Assembly: GCF_030272615.1 (NCBI RefSeq)
Contig: NC_081408.1
Span: 310,166,383 to 310,226,382, forward strand
DNA length: 60,000 nt
DNA from: Cryptomeria japonica
Lineage: Eukaryota > Streptophyta > Pinopsida > Cupressales > Cupressaceae
Direction: 5' to 3'
The notes below the pieces were generated by a model. The model did not search any database. It saw only the letters and a list, made by a program, of their open reading frames with translations, and was not told where the DNA came from. This document shows, one piece after another, positions 22,871 through 34,337 of the stretch. A program made the position numbers and the translations under genes. The first letter of the stretch is position 1. Every line of letters begins with the position of its first letter.

Positions 22871-23829
22871 ATAGTCTGGTATGTAAAGAATGTCAAATAG
22901 GCAAATATGTCATAACCTCTTTTAGGAGTATACAACATAAATCTAATGATATTCTTGATCTTATTCATAGTGATTTATGTGGCCCTGCTAGAGTTAAAAG
23001 TTTTCAAGGTGATAGATATTTTATGCTAATCATTGATGATTATTCTATAATGATGTGGCTTACTTTTATAAGGGAGAAATCTGAGGCATTTGAAAAGTTT
23101 AAAATATTTAAGGCTAAAGTGGAAAATGAGACAGGATTGAAGATTAAATGTTTGAGGTCAGATCATGGTGGAGAATTTACATCCGATGAGTTTAATAGCT
23201 TTTGTGAGAAGCATGGTATAAGGAGACAATTTTCTACTCCTCGAACACCTCAGCAGAATGGAGTTGTGGCTAGGAAGAACAAAACTATCTGGGATGTTGC
23301 TAGAACAATAATAATGGAAGCTAGTCTACCTCATATCTACTGGACAGAAGCAATGAGCATGATGATTTATACATTCAAAAAAGTACATATCAAAGGAGAA
23401 ACCAGTAAGATACCTTATGAAATGTGGTTTGGTAATACACCTACATTCAAGTATTTCAAAATATCTAGTAGTAAATGCTACATCAAGAGAGATGATATCA
23501 TTGGCAAGTTTGATTCTAGATGTGATGAAGACATATTTATTGGTTATTCTAATGAAAGCAGGGTATATAGATGTTATAAAAAAAGATTGTAGAGAATTGT
23601 GGAGAGTACTAATGTCAAGGTGGATGAGTTGAATAGAGGTCAAATTAGAGTTTATGAGAAGGAACCGGCAATGAAAATAATTATATCTAAACTGGTAGCA
23701 CATTTACTAAAACGGAGTGTTGAACTAGTTACTCCAGAAGTATCAGAAAATTCTTCAGTAATTGAAGAATCAGGAAGAGGAACAGAGAGTTAGAAGACTC
23801 CTAGTTATGTGAGATTGAATCATTAAGAA
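22871..23829 (+). pseudogene. Copia E integrase, N-terminus deleted
   Basis: Only the CKEC half of the HHCC zinc finger remains. The histidine half was lost in the deletion upstream. The catalytic core is well kept: DLIHSDLCGP, LIIDDYSIMMW, LRSDHGGEF and TPQQNGVVARKNKT, with the three acidic positions (the last within the NGV segment appears as A-R, so the glutamate is substituted). The C-terminal part reads IGKFDSRCDEDIFIGYS. The longest open stretch is 252 codons (22834-23592). Confidence 0.87.
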
Positions 23830-25448
23830 GATCAAATCATTGGGGATAAGAACATTGGAATAATGACAAGAAGAAGACTGGCAAATAATGAGATATGTTT
23901 AATTTCACAAGTTGAACCGGTATCAATAATTGAAGCATGTAAAAATGAATACTAGTTAAAATCTATGGAAGAATAATTAGATCAAATTGAGAAGAATAAC
24001 ACATGAACTTTAGTTCCCCAACCTAAAAATAAGAATGTTATTGGAACTAAATGGGTTTTTAGGAATAAATTGAATGAGGATGGTTAAGGTATAAGGAATA
24101 AGGCTAGATTGGTTTATAAAGGATATTCTTAGAAGGAAGGAATTGATTATGGTGAGACTTTTGCACCAGTAGCTAGGATTGAAGCTGTGAGATTATTCTT
24201 TCTTATGCTGCACTTAAGAACTACAAGGTTTATTAGATGGATGTTAAGTGTGCATTTTTGAATGAGGATCTTGATGAGGAAGTTTATATTGAGAAACATG
24301 ATGGTTTTTCACTAGCAAATGATACAAACATGGCTTGCAAGTTAAGGAAATCTTTATATGGATTAAAACAAGCACCTAGAGCTTGGTATGCAAGGTTGGA
24401 TAAATATATTTTGAACCTTGGTTTCACTAAGGGTAATGCTGACAATAATTTATATTATAAGGTCACTGATGATGATATGCTCATTATTGAAGTATTCGTT
24501 GATGACATTATTTTTGGAGGTGAAGATAAGTTGTGTAAGAAATTTACTAACAATATGAAGAATGAATTTGAGATGTCTATGATCGGGGAAATTAAATTTT
24601 TCTTAGGTTTGCAAATTACTCAGACTGACAAAGGTATTTTCATCTATCAAACTAAGTATGCTAGGGAATTTTTGAAGAAATTTGGTATGGGAGATTATAA
24701 ACCAGTAAGTACTCCTATAGTTACAAGTGAGAAATTGACAAGGAAAGATGTTTCTGCACCGATAAATCCTACAAGATACAAATCTATTATTGGGGGTCTG
24801 CTTTGTTTGACTCAAACTAGGCTTGACATAATGAATGCTATTTGCATTGTATCAAGATTTTAGAATGATCCTAGAGAAAATCATGAGAGAGCAGTGAAAA
24901 GGATTTTTAGATACTTACAAGGTACATCAGAGTATGGTTTGTGGTATCCAAAGGATGATGGCTTTATTTTATGTGCATATACAGATGTTGATTAGGCCAG
25001 ATATGTTGATGAGCGGAAAAGTACTTCTAGTTGAACTTTCCTTCTTGGAAAGAAGTTGGTTTCATAAATAAGCAAGAAACAATCATGTACTTCTTTATCT
25101 ATTGCTGAAGCTGAGTATGTTGTTGCTGCTACTAATTGTACACAAGTTTTATGGAAGAAGCAAATGTTGAAAGATATAAAAGTGGATTGTAATGAACCAA
25201 TAGTTATTCACTCAGATAACTTTGTTGCTATTGACATATCAAAGAATCCGGTATTTTATTCCAAGACAAAGCACATATCTATCAAGTACAACTTTCTGAA
25301 TGAAAAGGTGGAAGCAAATGAAGTTAGACTGGTTTATGTGAACACTAAAGATCAGATTGCAGATATCTTCACTAAACCTTTGCCTAATGAATCATTTGAG
25401 TACTTTAGAGATAGATTGGGAGTTTCTGCCCCTTTAATAGAGACTTGA
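23830..25448 (+). pseudogene. Copia E reverse transcriptase and RNase H
   Basis: The N-terminal RT region (to about 24235) has several stops and a frameshift. From 24237 a 208-codon open stretch covers MDVKCAFLNEDLDEEVYIEK, LYGLKQAPRAWYARLDKY and the catalytic VFVDDIIFGG, then LGLQITQTDKGIFIYQTKY. RNase H follows with LLCLTQTRLDIMNA, CAYTDVD, a stop, AEAEYVVAATN and the C-terminus VDIFTKP-like ADIFTKPLPNE ending APLIET at 25448. In-frame stops at about 24861, 24993, 25034 and 25066 break it. Confidence 0.9.
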
Positions 25449-25865
25449 TTGATGCGGTTTGGCATCAATCTGGTATGAATTATCAGAAATATTTTTCATT
25501 TTGGCATTGATGTGTGGATGCTTTTTGTCAGGGGGAGTAGTTAGCTTTGCGATTCAATGGTTTATGTTTTTGTTTTGATATTTATATCAGATTTCTGGCA
25601 TTGATGTCAAATAGAGAGAGATATTGATGTGAAAAAGAAAAACTTATGGAGTTGTATACATTAGAGGGAGAGATATATGTGTAATTTAGAGCTTTACATA
25701 GATATCATTCATAGGGGGAGTTTGGTCTTTGTTTCAAAACTTCATTGCTATGTCTTTAAGTGGGAGATTGTTGGTTGTCTTCCATTGGGGGAAACTTGTT
25801 TGACATTTCTTGGTACTTAGATGTTTTTCACATCTAGTGTTGCCATCAATGCCAAAGGGGTAGAT
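25449..25865 (+). other. 3' UTR and polypurine tract of Copia E
   Basis: The tract before the LTR is AAAGGGGTAGAT (about 25854-25865), with one pyrimidine interruption. Three more G-rich tracts occur near 25530, 25713 and 25786, as in elements A and G. Confidence 0.75.
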
Positions 25866-27086
25866 TGTTGGCCATTTGGAGGAAATGATTACGTGTTGCA
25901 TTGATGTTTTGTCATTGATGTCAACACTAGCTATTTTAGATGCTTTACCAACAGCCTTCTACTCCCAGTAGGTTGAGTAGTTTCTAGTTGGTTTGGATCT
26001 ATCATGATCCGGTATGGTTTGGTTATGGAATTGGCTTAGTCATGATACTCATTTTCATATTCAGTCAGTTGGTTTTTGGTTTGGTGATTAGATGCTATCA
26101 TGTTTGCTTGGAAGCTTGGTTTGTTGTTCCGGTGAGGGTTTCACCGATAGATATTTTGATGAAGATCTTTGATGATATGCATAAGTGGTGTTGGTACAAC
26201 TTTTGGTGGAGTTTTAGGATGCTGATGATGATAATGTTTGATACTTGGTGGATGGAGATCATTGTTGTAGCATTTGGACCTGTATTGGGTCTTGATTGAT
26301 CTAGGTTATGGACCGACTTAATGTAACGTGTGGATTGGACCTCTCAATGTGTTTCTGGGATGTCTTATGTGTTGGATATTATTTGTTTGGTCTATGACCA
26401 ACATGTTTTGTAAATATGTAATTGGTTTATTGTCTGGTGGTCGACCAGATTGTTTATGGTCGAGGGTTTGTATATATTTATGTAAGATCTCATTATAGAT
26501 CATCATGATATAGGATATGGATATGTAATGTGCGAATAATGTAATATCATTCAGGTAGAAGATTTAGTCAATCATTGGAGATTGATTTGGGTTTATGTAA
26601 GAGGATTTAGTCCTCCGGTATTGAGCTTAACCAGAACTGTACTCAGGCATAGGAGATGCTATCATTGCAGTTCATTTATTCTTCCGGATTGTAGTATTGA
26701 TTTATATGTATTCAATGAGACTCCTTTTTTGATGAGGAGTGCACTCTTGGTTGTTGGCCTTCCTGCAAGTGCAGGCCCCTTAATTGTAATTCACATACAA
26801 ACTATAAAAGTATTATCTGACTATGGGTATGCTTGCCACCGTGGTTTTTCCCTTTACCGAGTTTTTCACATATAAATCTTGGTGTTATATGGATGGTGTT
26901 TATTATCTGATTATTGTTTATGCTTAATTGGTTTAACTGCTATTCTGGTATTTGGTTTAAGCATTTCGGTATTAATGTTTTGGGTTTTGGTATTAAATTT
27001 TTAATTGCTAAATGTTCTAGTAATCTGTGACAACTGATTCACCCCTCCCCTCTCAGTTGTCTTCCAGTTATTTGAACTGTCTAACA
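25866..27086 (+). repeat. 3' LTR of Copia E
   Basis: TGTTGGCCATTTGGAGGAAA to CTGTCTAACA, matching 20230-21458 along its length with scattered substitutions and small indels. Confidence 0.92.
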
Positions 27087-27091
27087 TCAAC

Positions 27092-27376
27092 AATATGAGC
27101 AATGCCACACAATATATTAATTATTTTCTTATCACTTTGATTCATGTGCTTTAGGCCTTCAATTAATGGAAGAGATTCACTATTAGGGTATTCTTGGGAC
27201 ATCCATTGTTGAAAGTCATCAAATTTATTATCCAATTTTGAAAGTTGATCTATAGATACTCTAGTAAAAGCTTCCTCTTCATCATTGGAATCATCAATTG
27301 GATAAATAGAGATTTTATTAGGATGGGAAAAATCAACATTATCCTCATTGAAGAAGTTACTCAAATTAGGCTCCAT
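27092..27376 (-). pseudogene. element D gag, N-terminal part
   Basis: ATG at 27376-27374 gives MEPNLSNFFNEDNVDF, an acidic N-terminus, followed by a helical region ending NILCGIAHIV at the Copia E insertion. About 95 codons are open. Once E is removed, the frame continues into 20229 and leftwards. The domain is not one I recognise. By position it is the gag leader of D. Confidence 0.7.
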
Positions 27377-28614
27377 TTCCTTGATAATTAAACCTTGGGA
27401 AGCCTTAATTATAATGCTTCGTCTAACGGGGATAGTGTAGGTAGGACTAATAGTGGTAAAACTTATGCACTAGATAGAAGATTTGAATTTGGAATTTTAA
27501 ATTTTGGGAACAAAGTTTACAAAATTGAATAGTGCAAAATTCAAGGAATTTATGATTATACAATTTGAACTTTGTTGAAAGGAAGAATGACATAATTTTC
27601 TAAGAAAAATTATGAGAAAAGGAAATTGAAATTTTAAAATTAGGGCCAATGGGATACCACTCAATTTCAAAAGTAAATTTGTCAAAATTTGAATTTTTAA
27701 AATCAGGGCAAATTATAATTAACCACTTAATTTCAATTTTTCCTTGAAAACTGTAATGTTGAAATTGGGAAGTATTTTTTATTTTAGAGGGATCAAAATT
27801 CAAGAAAATCAGCCAATTTTTTGGATTTAAGTAATTAAATATAGTCATAACAGTCTCCTGAAATTTTGAGAAAAAATCCAGGGATCGTGCTGAAAGTGCA
27901 CACAATCCTCCCAACTTTTTCAAAAAATTTCAGGGATGAGAATTAGGATGATTTTAAAGCTAACCCCCAAAAATTGGTTGATTTTATGAAGTTTAGATAG
28001 GTAGAATTAAGGTTTGATTGTGAAAATAGGACATTATTAGGGTTTTGAAAAAGACAAGAAATTGAATTGCAAATTTGAAAAAAGGTCAAACCTAATGGAT
28101 AAGGCCAACCTAAATAATGTTTAGAAAACTGAAATTGATTGAAATTGACTGAAATTTGTGCAAAATCCAATTAATTTTAAAATTAGGGTTTCAAGACCTA
28201 ACCACTTAATTTTAAAATTTTTAAATCTGGAAATGGGAGGGAAATTGAAGATTTGAATTTTAAACAAGAAGACAAATCTAAAAATGGTCCTAAATCTGAC
28301 AATTAAATGTGAATTCAATTTTTTTTTTGTACAAGTTCAAGTTGATTTTTGAAAATTAGGGTTTTGACAATTAACCACTTAATTTTGTAAATTTAATTTA
28401 CAAATTAAACAAGACAATGATTAAATTGAATTTTACAAGAAAATTTGTTTTTAGATCTAAAACAATAGATATAATTTTTTACAAGGCACAAGTTCAATTT
28501 CAATTTTTGAAAACTAGGCTTTTGATTGAATTAACCACTATGTTTTGTAATTTTGCATAAAAATTAAACTTGTAAATGAAAAATATGCAATAATTTGAAA
28601 TATAAAGCATGTAA
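27377..28614 (-). other. leader (5' UTR) of element D
   Basis: About 1.2 kb of AT-rich non-coding sequence between the primer site and the gag start. The phrase TTAACCACTTAATTT (+ strand) or a near match recurs near 27719, 28200, 28371 and 28536, so it contains loose internal repeats. A copy of the LTR stem-loop lies at 27857-27934. Confidence 0.65.
27857..27934 (-). promoter_or_regulatory. stem-loop in leader of element D (copy 2)
   Basis: The outer arms CCTGAAATTTT (27857-27867) and AAAATTTCAGG (27924-27934) pair perfectly over 11 bp. The inner arms GGATCGTG (27882-27889) and CACAATCC (27901-27908) pair over 8 bp with one G-U type pair. The loop again borders GTGCAC. Relative to LTR copy 1 the inner stem shows a paired C-G to T-A exchange. 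A leader position suits RNA dimerisation or packaging, which is inference. Confidence 0.6.
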
Positions 28615-28630
28615 GACGTCGGGTTCACCA
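28615..28630 (-). other. primer-binding site of element D
   Basis: The + strand reads GACGTCGGGTTCACCA, like the last 16 bases of a tRNA including CCA. The minus strand is therefore a primer site TGGTGAACCCGACGTC, 3 nt from the LTR. Element H uses the same 15 bases. I could not assign the tRNA species. Confidence 0.8.
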
Positions 28631-28633
28631 AAA

Positions 28634-29813
28634 TGTAATGGTGGTGAAAAAGGGTGATGGAGAAATCAAGAGGAAAGCTTTTCTCTCCTCAAGAGAAGGA
28701 GTGAAAGTTTCACAAAAGATTCTCCTTAACCTTTTCACACACATTACATTTAAAAGAGGGGGGAGAATTCACTAGATCCAATCTTAATAGGAAGAGATTG
28801 AATGCTAAGTGAATTGACAATGGATTTGGAAAGTGAAAATAACCCCTCTTTAAGAATGCGATAGGTTGAATTATGCAATTTAAGACCAAGTGTAAATATG
28901 ACAAAGAAATAGTTATAACTTGAGATAGAAATGCAAGATGAAGTTGTGCACCTGGAATTAGTAGTAAGATGTTGAGACAAAACTCCCCTGCAAATTTAGG
29001 TGAAAGTTGTTGGGACCATGTCGAAAGTGCACACCATTCTCTGAAAAATTTGCATGACAAAAAGGGTTTTTCTGCCTTTGAAAATGAAGTCCAAATCTGC
29101 AAATACAATTGCGCACCTTCAACCTACTCACAGTTTAGAGAGAAAATGTTGTTGGGATTGGGGGTTTTCCTCTAGGTCAAACCTGGTTTTGGAATTAACC
29201 AAATGATGAAAAGTATTGCAAGTAATGAAAGTAAATGATTGAAATAGAATTCACCTCAAGGGAGGATGTAATTGAAATGTAGATAGAGTTGTTTGAAGGA
29301 TATGTAGAATTGAATGTCAAGAGAGATCTCCTCTTTAATGGTTGAATCCTTGACTTGAATGCAACACCTATCCTTGAAAGGAGACTTGAGAATGCTCAAT
29401 TCTTGAAAGGAATGGGTGGATGCTTGAATGATGATAATGCTTGTTCACCTTAATTTCGCTTCTACAAATAGGAAGGGAAAATACATCTTATATATTCATC
29501 AATTTGGGTTAATTGATTGATTTTTCATTATAGGCCGACATAGGGAAACTTTTCCTGCTTTCCAAATGCAAACCCCAATGCAAAGTTTGATCATAATGGA
29601 CCCAAAATAGGGCAAGGATAGGGGCATCGTGCTCCTGTCTTGCCCTAATTTAGGATAGGAAGTAGTAGTGGGGAGTGTGCGATGGGAGGAGATGTAAGCT
29701 TCAAGTAGTGTGAGCATGTCTTGGGTCTCCAGTCAGGCTTAGGGATTTAATTCACCAATGTGAAGGCCCAAATGTAGTTGAAAATTGCAAGTTTATAATT
29801 TTATGATGTTATT
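28634..29813 (-). repeat. 5' LTR of element D
   Basis: 1,180 bp from TGTAATGG. The outer end has decayed (GATGTTATT where the other copy has GATGCTACA). It holds about 340 bp (29190-29525) missing from the 3' LTR. A third copy of the stem-loop spans 28989-29054: the outer arms TGCAAATTT and AAATTTGCA pair perfectly, while the inner stem has decayed. Confidence 0.85.
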
Positions 29814-32390
29814 ATATCATAAACAACATAAATTTGCAACAAAATGCTCGGAATATCATATCAGTAGATATTGAATAGATTAGCTAATAAAAAAGGTGTC
29901 TCACAAGGTTCTTTGTTATATTCCCATTATTCCACATATTCAACGATTATTTAGGTGTGAAAGCTTAACAGAATTTATTGATTACCATGCATAGAATAGA
30001 AGTGGATATGGCATTGTTTGAATGCCTATAGATGGTTTTACATTTAGGGACATGGAGGAAAAATGGCCATAATTTAAAGAACTTTGTAATCTCAGGCTTT
30101 CATTGGCAACGGATAGTGTCAATCCATTTAGAGAGCTAAGATCTATTTACTCGGTGTGGCCCGTTTTTGTTATCAATAATAACATTCCTCCATGGATGTC
30201 AATAAAGAGGGAGCACTTAATTTTGGCAATGATTGTTCCAAATATTTGTTTACATCAATTTTCTTTAAAGTGGTAGCATCTCATTTGTCTTATTTGTTTC
30301 ATAATGACTTATATTCTTTTTTATTTATTATTCATGTACATTAATTTATATTATCGCAGTAAAATGGTTATAATAATTATGTAATGTTTATGTTCATTCA
30401 ACTAGGTATGTACCAAGTTAAAGATATGAATGTATATATCAAGCCTCTCATCGACAAGTTAGTAAAGTTATGGAATGGAATCACTATGTATGATATCTCT
30501 AGACCAATATGATAAAAACAATTTCAATTCCATGCATGCTTGTATGGACAATTGATGACACCCCAAATCTAACACATTTTTGTGGTATGTTATATCGTTT
30601 GACTATACTTTAACAATATTTAATTTTATGAAGTAAATATCATGCATATTTTTTAATTAATATATTTATTATATATAATTATAAAAATTGACATATTTAA
30701 TCCAGTTATATATGATCTTGTAGGTCTCCAAACAAATGGAAAACTTGCATGTCCAGTTTGTGGTCCAAAGATGAAATCTCATTATTCAACAACTTTAGGA
30801 AAGCAAGTGTTTGATGAGTATAGGCACTTCCTCCACATAAACCATAAGTATCGAACTACTGAAAAACATCTTTTCAATGAGAAAGAAGAGACTACATCAA
30901 AACCATGAAGAATGACACCTCACTTAGGGAAGTTGGAATATAATAGAATTAGTTATCAAGGTTATATATCAGATCAATTTGTTTCTCTATCATATATGAT
31001 ATGTTTGGAATTTATATTTTTTATATTTTGTTTTGTTTACTCATGTTGTAATTGTCAATGATTGTTGTTGTTAATTTTTTTAACTTATATGCTTCATGAA
31101 GGTTGTCAAGGCATTAATGGGTAGCTTCCATAGGGACTAAAAAGTCATCCCAAGAAATTTAGTAGGTTTCCCTACTATGAGTAGCTACAAATTGTGCATT
31201 CATTTGATACAATGCATATCAAAAAGTTTATAACAAAAACGTTATGGAAAATTTTGGATGGAAAGCATGACAAAGAAAATTGTCAAAATTTGTAGTGACA
31301 TTCAGGAAGCCAATCATGCAATAAAAAATGTCATTGAATTAAATAGATACGGAGGCCAAATTAATATAACCACCCTTCCTTGGTTATTAATGGAGCAGCA
31401 TAGCAATTCTATTAAAGTAGTCATACAAAAAATTTGATTTCCCATAGGATTTGCTGCAAACATAAACAATATCATAACAAAGAAAGGTGAATTTGGGTCA
31501 AGGATGAAAATGCATGATTGACATACCTTCATTAAGGTAATTATTCTAGTATATTATACATATATTTGTATACTGCATGTACTTTTCAATGTATTATGTT
31601 TACTAGTTTTGGAAAAATAATGAAAAGATCATTTTATAATTGTTGCAATATGTTCTACCTCAATCTGTCCTAGACAACTTCGACATCAATGTCAAGAAAT
31701 TTATATATGATCTTGGAAAATACATGAGGTAACTAGTGATATTTGTTCAATTCATTGTATAGATCTTATATTTTCCATTTGTTTTACTTGTTATGTAATA
31801 TATTATATATTTTTGTTAAATCTAGTTAATATTTTTGCACCTTGAATCACTTGTAGATGGTTGTCATCTAAAGAAATCCATAAAGAATATATAAATTATT
31901 AGAAGAGAAAAATTTCTCTTCTAATGTGTGAAATGCAAAAGTTTCTACCTTCGACATTTTTCAATGCATAAGAACACTACCTCATACAACAAATTGAGGA
32001 GATTGAATTGTGTGGACCTATACATATAAGGTCAATGTGGATGGTTGAGAGGAACTTGAAATTTTTGAAGGCTTTGGTTAGACAAAGAGAACATCCTGAG
32101 GGTTCTATGGTAGAGGGATATATGGTATACTAGACCATGGTGTACATTACCAAATATCTTCCTAAGTTCGCAACAAAGATCCATGTAGATCACGTTTGGA
32201 ATCCCAACTCCATTAATAAATTTGAATGGGAGTATCTTATTGGGAAAGGTAGATTGAGAAAAGTGAGATATAATTATAAGATGGTCATGGAGATTAATTA
32301 GAATACATTTTACATTGCCTTCAATTGCTTACAAAGAAACAATGGAGAACTAGTCCAAATGAAAGAATCTTCTACACACAAATAGAAAAG
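29814..32390 (+). pseudogene. CACTA transposase, central and C-terminal part
   Basis: The frame resumes with LYHKQHKFATKCSEYHISRY. Around 30090-30240 it reads LSLATDSVNPFRELRSIYS, SVWPVFVINNNIPPWMSIKR and LILAMIVP, the hallmark block of the En/Spm transposase catalytic domain. VYIKPLIDKLVKLWNGI follows near 30430 and LACPVCGPKMKSHY near 30745. From about 31630 to 32130 there is a DUF4218-like region (LLQYVLPQSVLDNF, IEEIELCGPIHIRSMWMVER, EHPEGSMVEGYM). Stops and intervening AT-rich stretches, some possibly old introns, break it throughout. Confidence 0.8.
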
Positions 32391-33169
32391 TACTGGCATT
32401 GTATTACTCTAGAAAATAATTATTTCATTGTTGAAAAGTATTAAAATATTAAAAAGTCTTGATGATCAAATATTACAATTCAAATTTCATATATATAAGA
32501 AGAATACCCAACAAAGGTGTCTCTTCGGATTGTCTTGTGGTAAATAATTAAACTACTGATCTTAATTAAACTTATAAAACAATTTAATCTTCTCCTAACA
32601 TTGACTTAGCCACTGAGATATGTTTTTAATACTCCTCTAAGGTGTTGGTTCTCAAATCAACAGATAGTTTGATTGAATTTATCTCTCCCAATTACCCAAC
32701 CCTCAATGTTACAATCTGATATCTTTTATTACAGTTAGTCTGATTGAATTTAACTCTCATAGAGAGAACAATCAAAATAGAATGCAAATAGCCACCTTTT
32801 TTCTTAGATGCACTGTATATTCATCTAACTTGCATTATAACATAAAATCTTCACAAAAGGATTTAGGATAACAATCTACAACCATAGATAATTATAACAG
32901 AGAACTAATTTGAAAGAAAAAGCATCCACAACTTAATTAGTATATAAGAGAACCGACTTCTATATTAATTTCAAAATAAGAGTCTTTGCTTAAACATGTG
33001 TATGAAAATTACTAACAATGTGTAACTTGTCACTCCTAAATTCTATCTTACAAATGATTACATCAAATATTTATAACATATCATAGGTTCATGCCCTTTT
33101 AAAAGTGTCTTTTGGAAATAAACTAAGAGATTAACTTAAAGGAAACTAATCATTATCTAGTCAAGCACA
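32391..33169. other. no gene recognised; presumed CACTA 3' end region
   Basis: AT-rich, without an open frame of note. I looked for a terminal repeat ending TAGTG and found no convincing one. The boundary between the transposon and the next element lies somewhere in this stretch. Confidence 0.5.
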
Positions 33170-34024
33170 AGTGTGCTTCAAATGCTCCAGGTACTCTTTG
33201 TTGTAATGGGTGTCACATTCATGGATTATATCTCTTTCTTTGACCTCCATTGTCACCATTTCCTCCACGCAGTCCACCATTGTGTTTGTGTTTCTTGCTT
33301 TATCCACTTTCATTGCATTCCTGAATACTATTTAATAATCTCGAACCTGGTCCATTTTCTCATTCAGGTCTCTATCTTCATTGAGCAGGGGTAGGATGCC
33401 ATTTGATCCATCTCCTATTAAATCAACACTTTAAGACCTCAGCACCTCTAGATATTCTTTATGTGTTTTGATCAATTCTTCACAATTTTTAATAGCATTA
33501 GGGTCCACCTTTATCTTTCCCTTGGAGCTCCTCAAGCCTATATTGAAGTCTTTTCTCTAACCTTTCATTCTCCTTAATGGCTAATTAGTTCTTTGAGTAC
33601 ATTTCCTATTATTTATCCATCCATACCATATAGTTGGTAAACCTTTTCTAAACAAATGTAGATAGTATCTCAGTCTTGACATTTTTCAACTGGGCCTAGA
33701 GATGGAGAATTTCTTTCTTAATTTTGCTAGCTTTAATATGCGACTGTGAACTTTCACCTTATGTTAACAATTTTTGTCGCTCTTTCTACTTTAGTAATTC
33801 TTTTAAATGATCAATTTCTTTACTCACTCTGATGTTCTCTAGCCTAGAAAACTTATTCTCTTTCAACAACAATTGAATTTGAGCTTTATTGAACTTAGCA
33901 ACATTAACACCCAGATCAACAGTGACAATTGGATTTGTCTCCCCTGCCTTCAGTGTGATGATGTGCCCAAAATATTTTTGAGTATCAATAATCATTTCTT
34001 TCTTGTGGGTAGGGTATAGAAACC
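33170..34024 (-). pseudogene. unrecognised repeat-encoded protein, C-terminal part
   Basis: Minus-strand reading from the left edge of element F. An open stretch (to 33786) has YFGHIITLKAGETNPIVTVD and a charged helical segment LKENKFSRLENIRVSKEI. After a stop the same strand continues with coil-like charged sequence to about 33180 (VDPNAIKNCEELIKTHKEYL, LNEDRDLNEKMDQ). By position and strand it is the likely continuation of the protein at 36126-38150, separated by the insertion of F. Function unknown. Several stops. Confidence 0.45.
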
Positions 34025-34337
34025 TATTAATATTAATCGGTGACTGAGAGGGGGGGTGAATCAACACTATACCAATCTATTACAGATTTAACCTTAACAA
34101 TACTCTTATTCAAAATATAACACTTATTAGTATAAGAAACATTAATAAGAAACATGAAAACATAAAATTAAACACACATGAGAATCAAGATTTATCACGT
34201 GGAAACCCAAATGGGAGAAAACCATGGTGTGAGTAGAAACTCACAAAGTCTACACTATTCTTAAGTATGCCCAATGAGGAGCCATCCCTATTAGGAGATT
34301 ACAAAGACACTGGTAGGTGCCACCCACTTAAGGGATT
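34025..34337 (-). repeat. partial second LTR of element F
   Basis: 313 bp aligning with 35053-35366, the sense 3' portion of the LTR. It begins TATTAATATTAAT where the intact copy has TGTTAATATTAAC, and homology stops at AAGGGATT. Confidence 0.8.

Larger units (their letters stand above)
20230..27086 (+). mobile_element. Copia LTR retrotransposon E, nested in D
   Basis: Near-complete element of 6,857 bp with LTRs of 1,229 and 1,221 bp, primer site, polypurine tract and gag-protease-integrase-RT-RNase H on the + strand. The flanks are CCAAT (20225-20229) and TCAAC (27087-27091). Only three of five bases agree, but counting this 5-bp block once rejoins the gag frame of D exactly (IAHIVDSNFMPINIY), which supports a genuine insertion. 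The same family as G. Many stops and one large deletion make it non-autonomous now. Confidence 0.92.
15473..29813 (-). mobile_element. non-autonomous Gypsy-type LTR element D (gag-protease only)
   Basis: LTRs at 15473-16347 and 28634-29813 share TGTAATGG at the + strand left edge and GATGNTA near the right edge. The 5-bp flanks are ATATT (15468-15472) and ATATC (29814-29818), a target duplication with one change. Without Copia E the element is about 7.5 kb. On the minus strand it has a primer site, a leader, gag, a protease-like region and a proline-rich tail, but no reverse transcriptase, RNase H or integrase anywhere. It could only have moved with enzymes supplied by another element. Confidence 0.8.
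14519..32390 (+). mobile_element. CACTA (En/Spm) DNA transposon, split by nested elements
   Basis: Transposase pieces lie in the normal order on the + strand. The transposase-associated Cys/His domain and the first catalytic part are at 14519-15472. The rest of the catalytic part and a DUF4218-like domain are at 29814-32390. The 14.3 kb between them is element D with a target duplication. Removing D and one copy of ATAT(T/C) restores the local transposase frame across the junction. I could not find the CACTA terminal repeats, so both outer limits are coding limits only. Confidence 0.8.

Noticed and set aside
28615-28630. possible tRNA gene remnant
   Set aside because: Only the 3' end with CCA is present, directly beside an LTR. 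Nuclear tRNA genes do not encode CCA, so a primer-binding site fits better.
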